From: Adenophora triphylla var. japonica
Lineage: Eukaryota; Streptophyta; Magnoliopsida; Asterales; Campanulaceae
Direction: 5' to 3'
Length of the DNA: 64,000 nt
Assembly: GCA_022495995.1 (NCBI GenBank)
Contig: JAFEMH010004872.1
Span: 1-64,000, forward strand
Under the pieces are notes generated by a model. That model was given only the letters and a program-made list of their open reading frames with translations. It searched no databases and was not told the DNA's origin. A program made the position numbers and the translations under genes. This document shows, in pieces, positions 22,458 to 31,671 of this stretch. Every line of letters starts with the position of its first letter. The stretch's first letter is position 1.

Positions 22458-23252
22458 CCCCTTTGAGTAATTTAGGGTCCAAAGTTCGTAAATTAGTCGT
22501 TTTGGGGATTTTAAGATGCAATCGTTAGAAAAATTCTTTAAGTCATTATGTCCTTGCACATGCAATTTCTCTAAGGTTATTTGGAGTTATAATTACCAAT
22601 TTATCCCTAATGCTCAAACCCTGAATTGACAAAATCCTAATATTAGACCCCAATTTGCAAACACCCAAAATGCTTAGACCACAATTTATAAAGCCCCCGA
22701 ACTCGTGACAAACAATAATTTCTTCACTTTCGGCTTTGCAAATATTCGTACGCGCGCATTCTCCCGCTTGTCCCCATATTTAACATTAAAATTGTTCGGA
22801 ATAATTTTATAATCGCGATAACATATTTGAAGCATTTAGGCGTGTTAGGTTTAATGCCATCTAAAGTTGGAAACTTAGAGGATTGAACAAAGGGGCAAAT
22901 CGGTAATTTCTTGTGACAGCAAAAGGGGGTGACCGCCCACACCAAGAGGGGCGATCGCGCGGAGTTACCGGAAAGAAGGGGCGATCGCGCCCTCACTTGG
23001 GGCGATCACACCAAAGGTAGGTTCGTCCGTGCGGACGTGTTTGGTAGGGCGGTCTGGACCTGATCAGCAACAGATTCGGCTCAGGACTCTAAAGCCTTGC
23101 AGAGCTAGGAATAGGGCAGTGAAAATAAGCCCTATTCCCTAGCAGTTTTTTAAGGTTGTAATTCCTAGTGTGATAGGCATATTAATAATTCTAGGTGTCT
23201 CAAGGTTTTCTTGTTTATCTAGATCTAGGGTCTGCACAGTTGTGAATTCTTG
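22458..23252. other. Spacer between SAUR unit B and the downstream repeat copy
   Basis: No gene is recognisable. At about 22727-22850 the sequence resembles 16664-16790 of the upstream repeat (ATTCGTACGCGCGCATTC, ATCGCGATAACAT, AGGCGTGT), so a diverged copy of the same repeat family is present. At 22948-23010 GGGGCGATCGCGC occurs twice and GGGGCGATCACAC once. The last 200 bp (from about 23050) look like a retroelement LTR or leader but cannot be assigned. Confidence 0.4.
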
Positions 23253-25560
23253 TGATCAAGAATTCGTGCTTTAGATTAGAGATTGTATTTGGTGATTGCC
23301 GGTTGATAATAATATTCTTGCCCTCTGCCCGTGGACGTAGCCAAGTTGGTGAACCATGTATATCATTGTGTTGTGTGATTGATTTATTTTCTATCTTCTA
23401 CATAGACTCTGTTATAACAAGGCGAGCGTTGTGTTGTGAAACCATGACACATTCATAATATAATGCACCTGTGATGAGTTTGCTATGGTGGATACATAGA
23501 CATACAAGAAATGATCATTTGAGAAATGAGGTGATTAGGGAAAAGTAGAAGGTATTGGATTTATGGTCTAATCGAGGTGTGAGAGATAAGGACTTTTACA
23601 CCCTGGACCCCGGACTGGACTCAAGACACTAATTTACAATGTTATCGGTATATATATGTCATTTGTTTCGGCTTTTCAAATATTCGTACACGCGCATTCA
23701 AGTGTCCCGGTTAGCCCCATGCCTTAACATTAAAGTTGTTCATAATAATTTTTTGATCGCGATAACATTTTTGAAGCAATTAGGCGTGTACTACTTTATT
23801 GACCGAGAGTTGTGTTGTGAAACCGTGACACGTTCATAATATGAATGTGGCACTAGGGTGGATACATATGCATACAAGAATGATCATTTATGGAATGAGG
23901 TGATCAAAGGAAAAGTAAAAGGTTTTAGATTGTCAAACGGCCAATTAAGTTAGGGTTTATAGGTCAATTTTCTTTCTAGGTCGGATGTTTAGGCTTAAAC
24001 TAATTTAAGGATTTATCGAGGGGTGCGAGATTGGGGATTCTACACCCTGGACCCGGACGGGATTCAAAACACTAATTTAGTATGTTACAAGATATATATG
24101 TGATTTCAAATTATTACTCCATCATTTTCTAAATGGATGTTCAAATTCAAGAAATTTTGACCCCACAATGAATCATTTTTGAAAACATATTTGTCCCTAA
24201 TTTTCTTTTAAAATTTTATTCATTTGTTATCGTAAATCTAAATGTTTACAAAGTAGATAACAAGAATATTGACGCATCTTAGCCATTAAAATATATAAAA
24301 AACACATATTTTCAGAGTGTTCATTAAAATAAATATTTGACATTTACTATAGGGACTAAGAGAGTATCATATTATCCATTACTCTTTATCATGTTTCATA
24401 AATACTATCATGATCCAAAAACCGCGGATAACCTGGGCACCGAAATACGTACGTACGATATTTGAAGAGGCAGCATTTAAGAAATTATGTTTCTCCCAAG
24501 TTTGGGGGCATTATCAAATTCGGGTCTAAAGATGTTTTTTTTTTTGTAAATTTGGGTATAATCTTAGGATTTTGTTGATTTAGGGTCTTAGTATTACGTG
24601 TAGAAAGATAATTGTATCACCAAATAAACTGAGTTAAGTTGCATGTGCATTGCACATGATGACTTAACAAATTTTCTTACGTTTCCTTAAGAAAATCCTA
24701 AAATGACCAATTTTGCTAACTCAGGACTCTAAATTGACCAAAGTAAAAGATTAGGGCTCACATTGTGAATACCTCTTAAACTTTGGACCCTAAAATATTG
24801 TTTGCCCATGAAAAAAATAATCTTGAAGTTGCAATGAGTGGCACAATTGTTTATTATATGTGAGCCAATGATTTTACCATTTGCTTAAAAAGTTACAAGG
24901 TGATGTGAAAAAAAGCTGCCAAAACTACAATTTACAGCTCTCTAATTATGCCTTGCTAATTGTGTGGCCAAGTCAGTTCTCCTAGCTGTTAAGTAAAGAA
25001 ATTAACTCATAATATTTTCAAGCAAGAAGTGATATCATTGAATAAATCCTCTTTTCATGGAATTGTCAAACCACCCATTGGGTGATCGAACCCAAATTCT
25101 TCCTCAGCTTGACTTAGCAAGTCCTGGAATAGAGGTTTACTCAAGAATGTTAAAGGAATCACAAATCTTTTCCTTTCCTGGTCTCCCACATATATTGCCA
25201 AATACCCTTTCGGTACATCTGCGGATGTGGGTGTTTTGTTGTTTGTGTTAAATGATGGCCTTCTGAGAAGCTTCTTAGCTGGAAGGATCCGAGGCATACG
25301 GATAGCCATGATATTGCAAGGATATATTCTGATGATTTAACAAGGAAGAAGAAGAAAATATGTCAAAAAGGACTTTGGGTGAGAACTGTTGTAAAGAGAT
25401 TGTGATCAGGATTTGTTTGTTGATGAGATGAGCTTTGTGGGTACTTATAGATGTTACCGGAATGTCTAGGATTCTTGAAATTGGAAATGAGGACTGTGAG
25501 AAACAATAACATGTGAAATACCACATGGTTTTGTATTCCAACTTATCGTCAAGAATTCAT
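23253..25560. repeat. Direct repeat, copy 2 (of 16247-18554)
   Basis: It begins with the last bases of the CACTA coding exon (GATCAAGAATTCGTGCTTTAG) and ends at CAAGAATTCAT (25560) in the SAUR promoter. It is more diverged than units A and B are from each other, especially at 24100-25000 (for example TTTGGGTATAATC for TTTGGGTCTAATC). At 25561 homology stops and a CHIP-like exon begins. Confidence 0.85.
25055..25309 (-). pseudogene. SAUR gene copy C, truncated by a nonsense codon
   Basis: This third copy of the minus-strand SAUR matches copy B through GGLTIP. The next codon is TGA instead of TGC (Cys), which removes the last 16 residues. Downstream bases still encode a diverged C-terminus, and a second change removes the original stop context. 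Residues up to LTIP include most of the SAUR domain, so a shortened 84-residue product is possible but is probably not functional. The promoter is kept for about 250 bp and is then replaced by foreign sequence at 25561. Confidence 0.8.
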
Positions 25561-25579
25561 GCGGAACAACTCAAGCTTG

Positions 25580-25883
25580 ATGGGTGTAATTTCGGTGGCC
25601 AAACAAGCGGAACAACTCAAGCTCGATGGGAATATTTTTTTTAGCAAACATCGATTAGGTGCCGCCATCGATGCTTATACTGAGGTAGATATATTGTGTT
25701 TTTTATTTAAGTAATTCACAAAAATTTGGATTATGTTTTTTGAATTACTGGTAAATTTTACGTCACCAGATGTTTGATTGAGAAATGTTTGATGAAATGC
25801 CTGTTCAGAGTTCTTGAACTATTATTGATTGTTTCTTGGTGGGGTTTTATTTTCAGGCGATTACGTTGTGCCCTAACGTTTAA
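25580..25883 (+). pseudogene. CHIP-like E3 ligase fragment (TPR, exons 1-2)
   Basis: Exon 1 (25580-25684) encodes MGVISVAKQAEQLKLDG and then FFSKHRLGAAIDAYTE, ending at a GT donor. After a 172-bp intron the next exon (25857-25883) reads AITLCPNV and then hits a stop. Together these match the N-terminal TPR of plant CHIP, a U-box co-chaperone ubiquitin ligase that binds Hsp70/Hsp90. All of the protein beyond the first TPR helices is missing. A partial duplication of GCGGAACAACTCAAGCT (25561 and 25607) lies at the start. The fragment is fused to the SAUR promoter remnant. Confidence 0.7.
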
Positions 25884-25889
25884 GTTTAT

Positions 25890-26552
25890 TATATGTGCTT
25901 TTGAGCTTGCTGAGTCTGGATGGTAAACTGACATCTATTTTCTCTGTTGCGATTGGCAAAACTCTTTGGTTTCAGTTGTTTTGTGGCCCCCTTCTGCAAG
26001 TCCCTCTTTGTATCCTATGCCTGTATATGGCGAAGCTTCGAACCACAGGTATTTTGTTTTTTCTAGCTTTACCACTGAGCTATATATGTGTATGTCTACA
26101 TACAAGCTAACTCACTCCCCTCTCCTTTCCTAATGAAGATGAAATAGTAGGGCAATATGGAGTAAAAGATTTGCTCTTCGGTGGGAAGTAGCTATTGCAT
26201 AGAGAAGAAGCTTGCCAGCTTCTCTTTAGAATTCATGCAAACGTTATCCAGCTGCGATGGTAAATCATCAATTGATTTTCTTGTTCTCACTTTCTGTTCT
26301 TTAAGGCCGTATTTAGTTTGTTGCACTTGCACATACTGATAATTCATTCACCACTTTGTGTACTGACCTGAGTGATGCGGTGTTGTACTAGTAGTCTAGT
26401 AATTTTTAACCCATTTGCACGGCCTTGTATTATTTATTTGATTATATCTATATTCATATTTGTTTAGTTGTTTCTCATCGGACATGATTTATGTCTACTT
26501 TTTACTTGTATTAACTTATCTCAAGAAACTGAGTAGGCTATAATGTTTGCAG
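25890..26552. other. Non-coding, intron-like sequence of the gene-fragment mosaic
   Basis: The sequence is T-rich and resembles plant intron or intergenic DNA. No domain-bearing frame is seen; a 71-codon frame at 25895-26110 has no recognisable motif. It ends with a polypyrimidine tract and AG at 26551-26552, the acceptor of the next exon fragment. Confidence 0.4.
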
Positions 26553-26668
26553 GGAAGTTAAAGGATGTAGGAAACTCAATTTTGGGGCGGTTTGGGATGA
26601 GTGTTGACAACTTTAAAGCCATTCAAGATCCGAATACAGGTTCTTATTCGATTTCATTCCAGCGTTAG
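26553..26668 (+). pseudogene. TTC1-like TPR protein, C-terminal exon fragment
   Basis: An acceptor (TTTGCAG) is followed by an exon that encodes KLKDVGNSILGRFGMSVDNF and then PNTGSYSISFQR and a stop. This matches the conserved C-terminus of tetratricopeptide repeat protein 1, a chaperone adaptor. No upstream exons are present within the preceding kilobase. It is in the same orientation as the CHIP-like fragment but comes from a different gene. Confidence 0.6.
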
Positions 26669-27464
26669 CTTGCGAGATTTCTTATGTGCATAAAAAGTGA
26701 TCTTTACAAGAGGTGTAGAAACAAAAAATTTCAGCAATGAAAATGTTTGGGTAAACAAGTATATGTATTGGTTTTTTAAATGCCATTCATTATTTCTAGT
26801 TTTGCGATTTTTGATTGTCATGTATTTTACACCTTGATCTACCTAGTCTATTCATTACAAATTTGCCTTCAGAGAGAGCAAATTTGATTCATGCCTGTTG
26901 ATTTTTTACTTAAAAGTAGTTTGACCAGTCAACGTTATAGCCATAATATATTTGCTTGCGCCCCCACCACAACCTTTATATAAATTCCTTCTGTACCAAA
27001 AATAGAATAAAGTACAGAGTATTGTTTTAACTTGTAGCTTTATCTGGGATGAATGGCAAAAACCAATCAAGCAAAGCTAACTCTTGCTACAATTTTTACA
27101 CCAACAAACAATTGTACAAACAACAAGAAAGAAAGGTTTTTTGTGGACTTCTAACGAAAGAGAATGATTGACCCATTTTGTGGAAAAAGAGGAGTATAAT
27201 GTTGGTCATTTTCTAACAGCGATAGTGTACTTGGTTAGTTCACTAAGTATCAGTAGGCTAGACACTGGTCAAAGAAGTGAGAGTTGTTATTTCAATGTCA
27301 ATTTGGTATCTTTAATTTTGCAAGGGTATGTGTTTCATTGATCACGAGTTTATTCTGTGTTGTATCACCTGGCGTTGCTTGTTTTAAGCTACATTGCTTG
27401 AATTATGCAAATTATCTTGCTTGTTGGTTTTTTTTAGTTCTTATTTTTGACTTTTCTTATCCAG
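26669..27464. other. Non-coding, intron-like sequence of the mosaic
   Basis: The sequence is AT-rich with T runs and no domain-bearing frame on either strand. A polypyrimidine tract and CAG at about 27455-27464 form the acceptor of the RING-CH exon. Confidence 0.4.
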
Positions 27465-27550
27465 GCAGGGACTTCATCGCACCTTGCAAGTGCAAAGGGA
27501 CTTCAAAATATGTGCACAGGGAGTGCTTAGATCATTGGCGAGCAATCAGG
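27465..27550 (+). pseudogene. RING-CH (RINGv/MARCH-type) zinc-finger exon fragment
   Basis: An 86-bp exon with CAG acceptor and GT donor encodes RDFIAPCKCKGTSKYVHREC and then LDHWRAI. The C-x-C, H-x2-C and following W are the middle of the C4HC3 RING-CH finger, found in membrane-bound ubiquitin ligases. The first Cys pair and the last Cys pair, on neighbouring exons in intact genes, are not found nearby. It is a single-exon fragment. Confidence 0.7.
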
Positions 27551-28204
27551 GTATAATTTTCTTTTCCATCTTCACTGTTATTTGCAAATATATGAGCATG
27601 TTTTTTTGATAAGAAAAGAAGTATATTGCTCCATAGATTAAAGAGAAGAATATACAGGGAAAATATATGAGCATGAAGTAGAATATTGAATAACTTATCT
27701 GTCCATAGTTGCATTAATATACTGGATAAACTTGTTTGTTTTTTTTTTTTTTTTTTTTTTTGTAATTTGTGTATATGTTATCTAGATAAATAGCACATGC
27801 TTATGTCTACTGTTGGCGTATTGTACTTTTCAAATATAATGTTCTGCAATGAGAAGCTTGTTGTGTAATATGCATATATTCTATGAGTTTCATTTCCTTC
27901 TTGTATCTGTATAGCTTGTCTTTGTATGTGTATGTTTGTGTTACTGAGTATGAATTTGTAAAAAATAACCTCCCACTCCCACCAACCCATCGCCCTACTT
28001 CTACCACCACCCTTGCCCGACCCATTCCTTTTCCCCAACCGGATACCCATCATCACCACCAGCACCAGCACCTCCTCTTCCTCCACTCGAACACCACAAC
28101 CCCCTCCTCCTTCTTTCTTCACCTACTTCATCTTCAGATCCACCAACGAATCCCGTTGACTCATACGTCTCCTCACCGTGTACCATCCTCACCAATTAAT
28201 GTTG
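27551..28204. other. Spacer with poly-T and a C-rich, exon-like stretch
   Basis: There are about 23 T residues at 27739-27761. From about 27970 to 28190 the composition changes to C- and A-rich, with long open frames in two plus-strand frames (Pro/His-rich, for example THHHHQHQHLLFLHSN). It looks like part of a Pro-rich leader exon or 5' UTR of another gene. I cannot name it. Confidence 0.35.
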
Positions 28205-29187
28205 TCACCATCCAAAGCCAGAGTATGGAAATTCTCTGTTGATGGAAAAGAGTTTGCAAGGTTATATCGTACAGGACTTCTGATGAGTGGCCGAAAATCA
28301 CATAATTCTAGGGAATTTACGTACTAGATAATCCAAAATAGTCAGCAGCTCCAAGAGGTTTGTCACATAGTTCCTCAAACGGAAAATAAGCGCAGCCATT
28401 CGCCCCTAGCGGAACCTGATCAATCAAAAATTACAATAATAAATAAATAAATAAATGAATGAAGAATAAATTCAGTTTGTCACATAAGTGGCTTTCCACA
28501 TGCCTGAAGTTTCCTTCCCATAACAACTTCGACCTCTTGTGGACTAGAAGTATGATCTCCAACTAATTCTTGAAACTTTTGCTTAAGAAGGTCGGTCAAA
28601 TCATTTCCAATGAAGTAGAAACCTTTTTCTGCCTGCATTCCAGTAAAATTTGTGAAATTAATGGTATAATTATGTAGGGAAAATGAAATCTAAGTAACTT
28701 AAATTGGAGAGGGTTAAAGATTGTACCGAGGTCAATTTCCGGTAGTCTATCGAAGAACCTATTTCACGAACTACACACCTTTCCTAATCAAAATAAGTAT
28801 CTTCGTGATTAACCGGAGAAGGCCACACACACACACTGACACACATGCACACACATGAGAGAGAGAGAGAGAGAGAGGGAGGGAGGGAGAATACTCGTAA
28901 AAATCATCTGCTTACCTTCAAAGTGGAAACGAATGGTAGAAAAAGATCTCTTTGCAGTCCACGTTCATAGAGGTTCTCTGGGGCTCGATTTGATGTAGCA
29001 ACAAGAAGCTACACTTCCATCAGAAAGCGTGTACTAAAATGTTACTCCGGTAGTTATTATCCATCAGAAACCATAAGTTCAAAAGGTAAGGATAAGAGGA
29101 TAGATAACGTTGATTGCTTACAGCCCCATTATTGAATAAATGTTTGAATAAACGGTTAAGTATCAATGCAACAGATACATCATTAAC
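28205..29187 (-). pseudogene. AFG1-like ATPase gene fragment (six exons)
   Basis: Minus-strand exons with good borders lie at 29187-29122 (NDVSVALILNRLFKHLFNNG), 29008-28916 (LLVATSNRAPENLYERGLQR), 28783-28727 (VVREIGSSIDYRKLTS), 28632-28504 (GFYFIGNDLTDLLKQKF), 28414-28325 (ANGCAYFPFEELCDKPLGAA) and 28235 to about 28205 (KNFHTLALDG). They match, in order and phase, the middle to late part of AFG1/LACE1, a mitochondrial AAA-type ATPase. The Walker A region, the last exons and all earlier exons are absent. The donor after 28504 is GC rather than GT. Exon phases are all preserved and no internal stop is seen, so the capture is fairly recent. It is in the opposite orientation to its neighbours. 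Confidence 0.8.
28823..28890. repeat. (CA)n and (GA)n/(GGGA)n microsatellite
   Basis: CACACAC runs at 28823-28855 are followed by GAGAGAGA from about 28857 and GGGAGGGAGGGA to 28890. The repeat lies within an intron of the AFG1-like fragment. Confidence 0.9.
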
Positions 29188-29248
29188 CTGCGAGTGCTAA
29201 AGACAAGGAGTGATCAATAAGAACTAACGAAGTAGAGAAAATCATAGG

Positions 29249-30172
29249 TGATCGCGCAGGAAAGCGTATGGGCTCAGTTCCTTGTGTCCAGCAATAAATG
29301 AGCTAGCTATGGATCTGCACAGCACAAGAAACAAGGGTGAAACTGCGCCGGGGGTTTTCCGGCAAGCCCCTCCGGCGTGAGAGTAAGATGATGGATTGAA
29401 AAGTGGTGCAATAATATGATATGTGTCACGTACGTGAATATGCAATAATGCATTACCTTTGTCCATGTTGATACTATCTTATTTATAGTAGGAATAGTGA
29501 TGTTAGGGTTTTCACCAGAGCCATTGGATTGGATGGTTTCCAACCGTTAGATCAGCTCTGTCTTCTAGGTGTACACGTGTCACGCTGGGATTGGTCTGTC
29601 TATGTAAGGACACTGCAGCTTCTGACATTGATAAGCAGCTTGCCTTATAAGGGAAAGTCAACCTGCGTACCTTTTGTAGTTATTACTGATTGCATGATTG
29701 CACATGTAACAAGGCACTGTAGCAGGTCTGACATTATCCTAAATTAGCTAATTAACCAAGCTTGTTGAGGAAGCTTAATCGAAGAGACGACACCGCCATG
29801 CGTCCAGTTGGGTCGTCTCCTTGAGGTATGTCTCGACGAGAGAGGGTTAGTCGTTCAATGACGACGCTCACTCTTGAACGAGTGCCAGTTGGCGTCGAAA
29901 GGAGGCTCGTCGTTAGATGGACATAGCTCATTGTCGACGATCTCTTCTTGGTGTATCGACAGGCCAGAAGTTAACCCTTCCATTAATGGTGTGATAGCCC
30001 GTCGTTTGGATAGGCTTGTTCGCTCAGTGGCGACGACTGCCAAACAAATGTTGGACGGGCTATGGCCCAAGGCTTTTGTCTGATTCTTTGTGGTTGGTCC
30101 TTTGATGGGCCTATTGGGCCCCCAGGCTCGTAGTAAACATTGGGCTCGGCCCATCACAGATTATTCCGTTCA
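29249..30172 (-). mobile_element. Solo LTR of the element-2 family, with TSD ATAGG
   Basis: This 924-bp sequence is closely similar to the LTRs at 31672-32598 and 43034-43961. It starts TGATCGCGCAGG and ends CCGTTCA on the plus strand. It is flanked by ATAGG at 29244-29248 and at 30173-30177, a 5-bp target site duplication. No internal retroelement sequence is present, so it is a solo LTR left by recombination. Orientation is given as that of the family's gag-pol (minus). It lies in an intron of the AFG1-like fragment or just beyond it. Confidence 0.92.
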
Positions 30173-30177
30173 ATAGG

Positions 30178-30638
30178 TGATCTACATAAAAAGATATAAT
30201 CCCTCCGTCCCATAATAATGTCACATTTGACTTGTCTACGGATTCTTTCTACTCCAGAATTAGATGTCTTAGGTGGCCTTGCACAAAGCTGAAGATTTGA
30301 TAATGCTTACCCAGGAAAATTACCCTTAAATGGACATCAAATATCAGACAGCAAAATATAGATTGTTTAGCTAGTATTTTTTCCTTTTTTTTTTTTAGAT
30401 AAAGCTCGTATAAGCGAATATCCAGATAGGACCTGAAGATTATCGTGTTAAAAAGTAAAAGGTGTAGCAGGAATTGAGGAACCATGGAGGCAAGTTTCTT
30501 ATTGAGGCCCATAGTGAGCTTGTAACTGACTCCTCTCAAGAGGACAAGACATTCAGATTGTATATAATACTTGCATTCTTATTGATGTCCCCTGTTATTT
30601 AATCAGTTTGCATCATATTTTCTATCTTTCCTCTACAG
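30178..30638. other. Spacer with one MITE-like end
   Basis: ATCCCTCCGTCCCATAATAA at about 30200-30219 resembles the terminus of Stowaway/Tc1-mariner-type miniature elements. No matching inverted end is found nearby, so at most a fragment is present. The rest is AT-rich without coding signal and ends in a polypyrimidine tract and CAG at 30636-30638. Confidence 0.4.
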
Positions 30639-30906
30639 GTTCCACCAAGTGGATAGCGATAAATTGACAATTGCTGTTAACTTTTGGAGGCGTTCTAAAA
30701 TAATGTCTGATATGTTGGAGCACATGGATGCATATTATCTTCGCAGAATAATAAAAAGGTACCGGTGGACCTATTTCTCTCATGAGTTATCTTTATCTAA
30801 CGTTACTGCTTAAGCATGTATAATAACTAATGATTTCTCTCTTTTCATGTTTCATATGCAAACTATGCTACTTGATTAATCCTAAAGATTGACCGACCGA
30901 GAAATG
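30639..30906 (+). pseudogene. JmjC/cupin-type oxygenase exon fragments (two exons)
   Basis: Exon 1 (30639-30758) encodes FHQVDSDKLTIAVNFWRRSK and then MSDMLEHMDAYYLRRI, with a GT donor. Exon 2 (30888-30906) continues in phase with LTDREM and a GT donor. The 'HQVDS..LTIAVNFW' block is the C-terminal part of the beta-barrel in JmjC-type 2-oxoglutarate/Fe(II) oxygenases, probably a JMJ31-like protein. His of HQV would be the distal iron ligand. Earlier exons with the HxD motif are absent, so this is a fragment. Confidence 0.55.
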
Positions 30907-31412
30907 GTATGCATATTTTTTCAACCTCTTTGCTTTAAGTAGTAACTATCATTTGCTGCTTGCTTCATAACCAAAAGAAATCTATCTTTTATCCTAGCAT
31001 TTCAGTAGGGGAATATAATAGGGTTATGGCAAAATGTATGCTCTATATGTTTCCTGCAATTTTTTTCTTTAGTTGGGGTTGAAATGATTGTGCTTCGAAG
31101 TCTTGCTTTCCACGGTTTGATCTGTAATTATTGTAAATTGTAATGCACATCTTAACTTACCTACCAAGAACCTGGAGTTTCAAATGTAACGTGTTCAACC
31201 GACAGTTGTAAGAGGTAGATTATTTCATTTTCTCGGCATATAAGATGAAAATAGCACTGTAGACTGTAGAATTCGGTAAAGAATTGCTATTTATGATTGT
31301 AATTTCAGAGATCTTCAAGTTATGGAAAATCATGTTTTTGTTATGTGGGTATTTCCAAAGAATTGCTTTAATTATTTTTGAGGTACATTTATGTGTTGTG
31401 TAGTGATAAAAA
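30907..31412. other. Non-coding sequence upstream of the MADS-box exon
   Basis: AT-rich, with no open frame of note. It would contain the 5' UTR or the 3' end of an upstream intron if the MADS exon belongs to a live gene. No clear TATA box is placed. Confidence 0.35.
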
Positions 31413-31594
31413 ATGGCAAGAGAGAATATTAAGATAAGGAAGATTGACAACATAACAGCAAGGCAAGTGACATTTTCAAAGAGGAGAAGAGGGCTTCTCA
31501 AGAAAGCTGAAGAACTTGCTGTTCTTTGTGATGCTGAAGTTGGACTCATCATCTTCTCTGCTACTGGCAAGCTTTTTGAGTATGCCAGCTCTAG
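31413..31594 (+). CDS. SVP/StMADS11-type MADS-box transcription factor, exon 1
   Basis: The ATG at 31413 opens a 60-residue MADS domain ([20 protein letters not shown], then [35 protein letters not shown]) and ends at a strong donor, GTACGT, at 31595. The size and phase of this exon are those of plant MIKC-type genes. The sequence is closest to the SVP/AGL24/JOINTLESS group, which represses or tunes flowering and meristem identity by binding CArG boxes. There is no stop or frameshift. The rest of intron 1 is interrupted 77 bp later by a 12.3-kb retrotransposon, and no K-box exon is visible before the window ends. It could be the start of a real gene with a giant intron or another captured fragment. 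Confidence 0.75.
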
Positions 31595-31671
31595 GTACGT
31601 ACAACCACACACTTGTACACACATGATCCATATATTTTCTTGATCAAATCTCTGAGAAAGCTGTTTATGTG

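Noticed and set aside
27883..28242. A 119-codon plus-strand frame as a complete gene
   Set aside because: It crosses intron-like sequence, changes composition abruptly within the frame and has no recognisable domain. I keep only the C-rich part as a possible captured exon.
28823..28890. Functional significance of the CA/GA microsatellite
   Set aside because: Simple repeats of this kind are common in plant introns and nothing here distinguishes it.
25561..31412. Processed pseudogenes (retroposed cDNAs) as the explanation of the exon fragments
   Set aside because: Introns with proper borders are retained in the CHIP, AFG1 and JmjC fragments, which excludes a spliced RNA origin.
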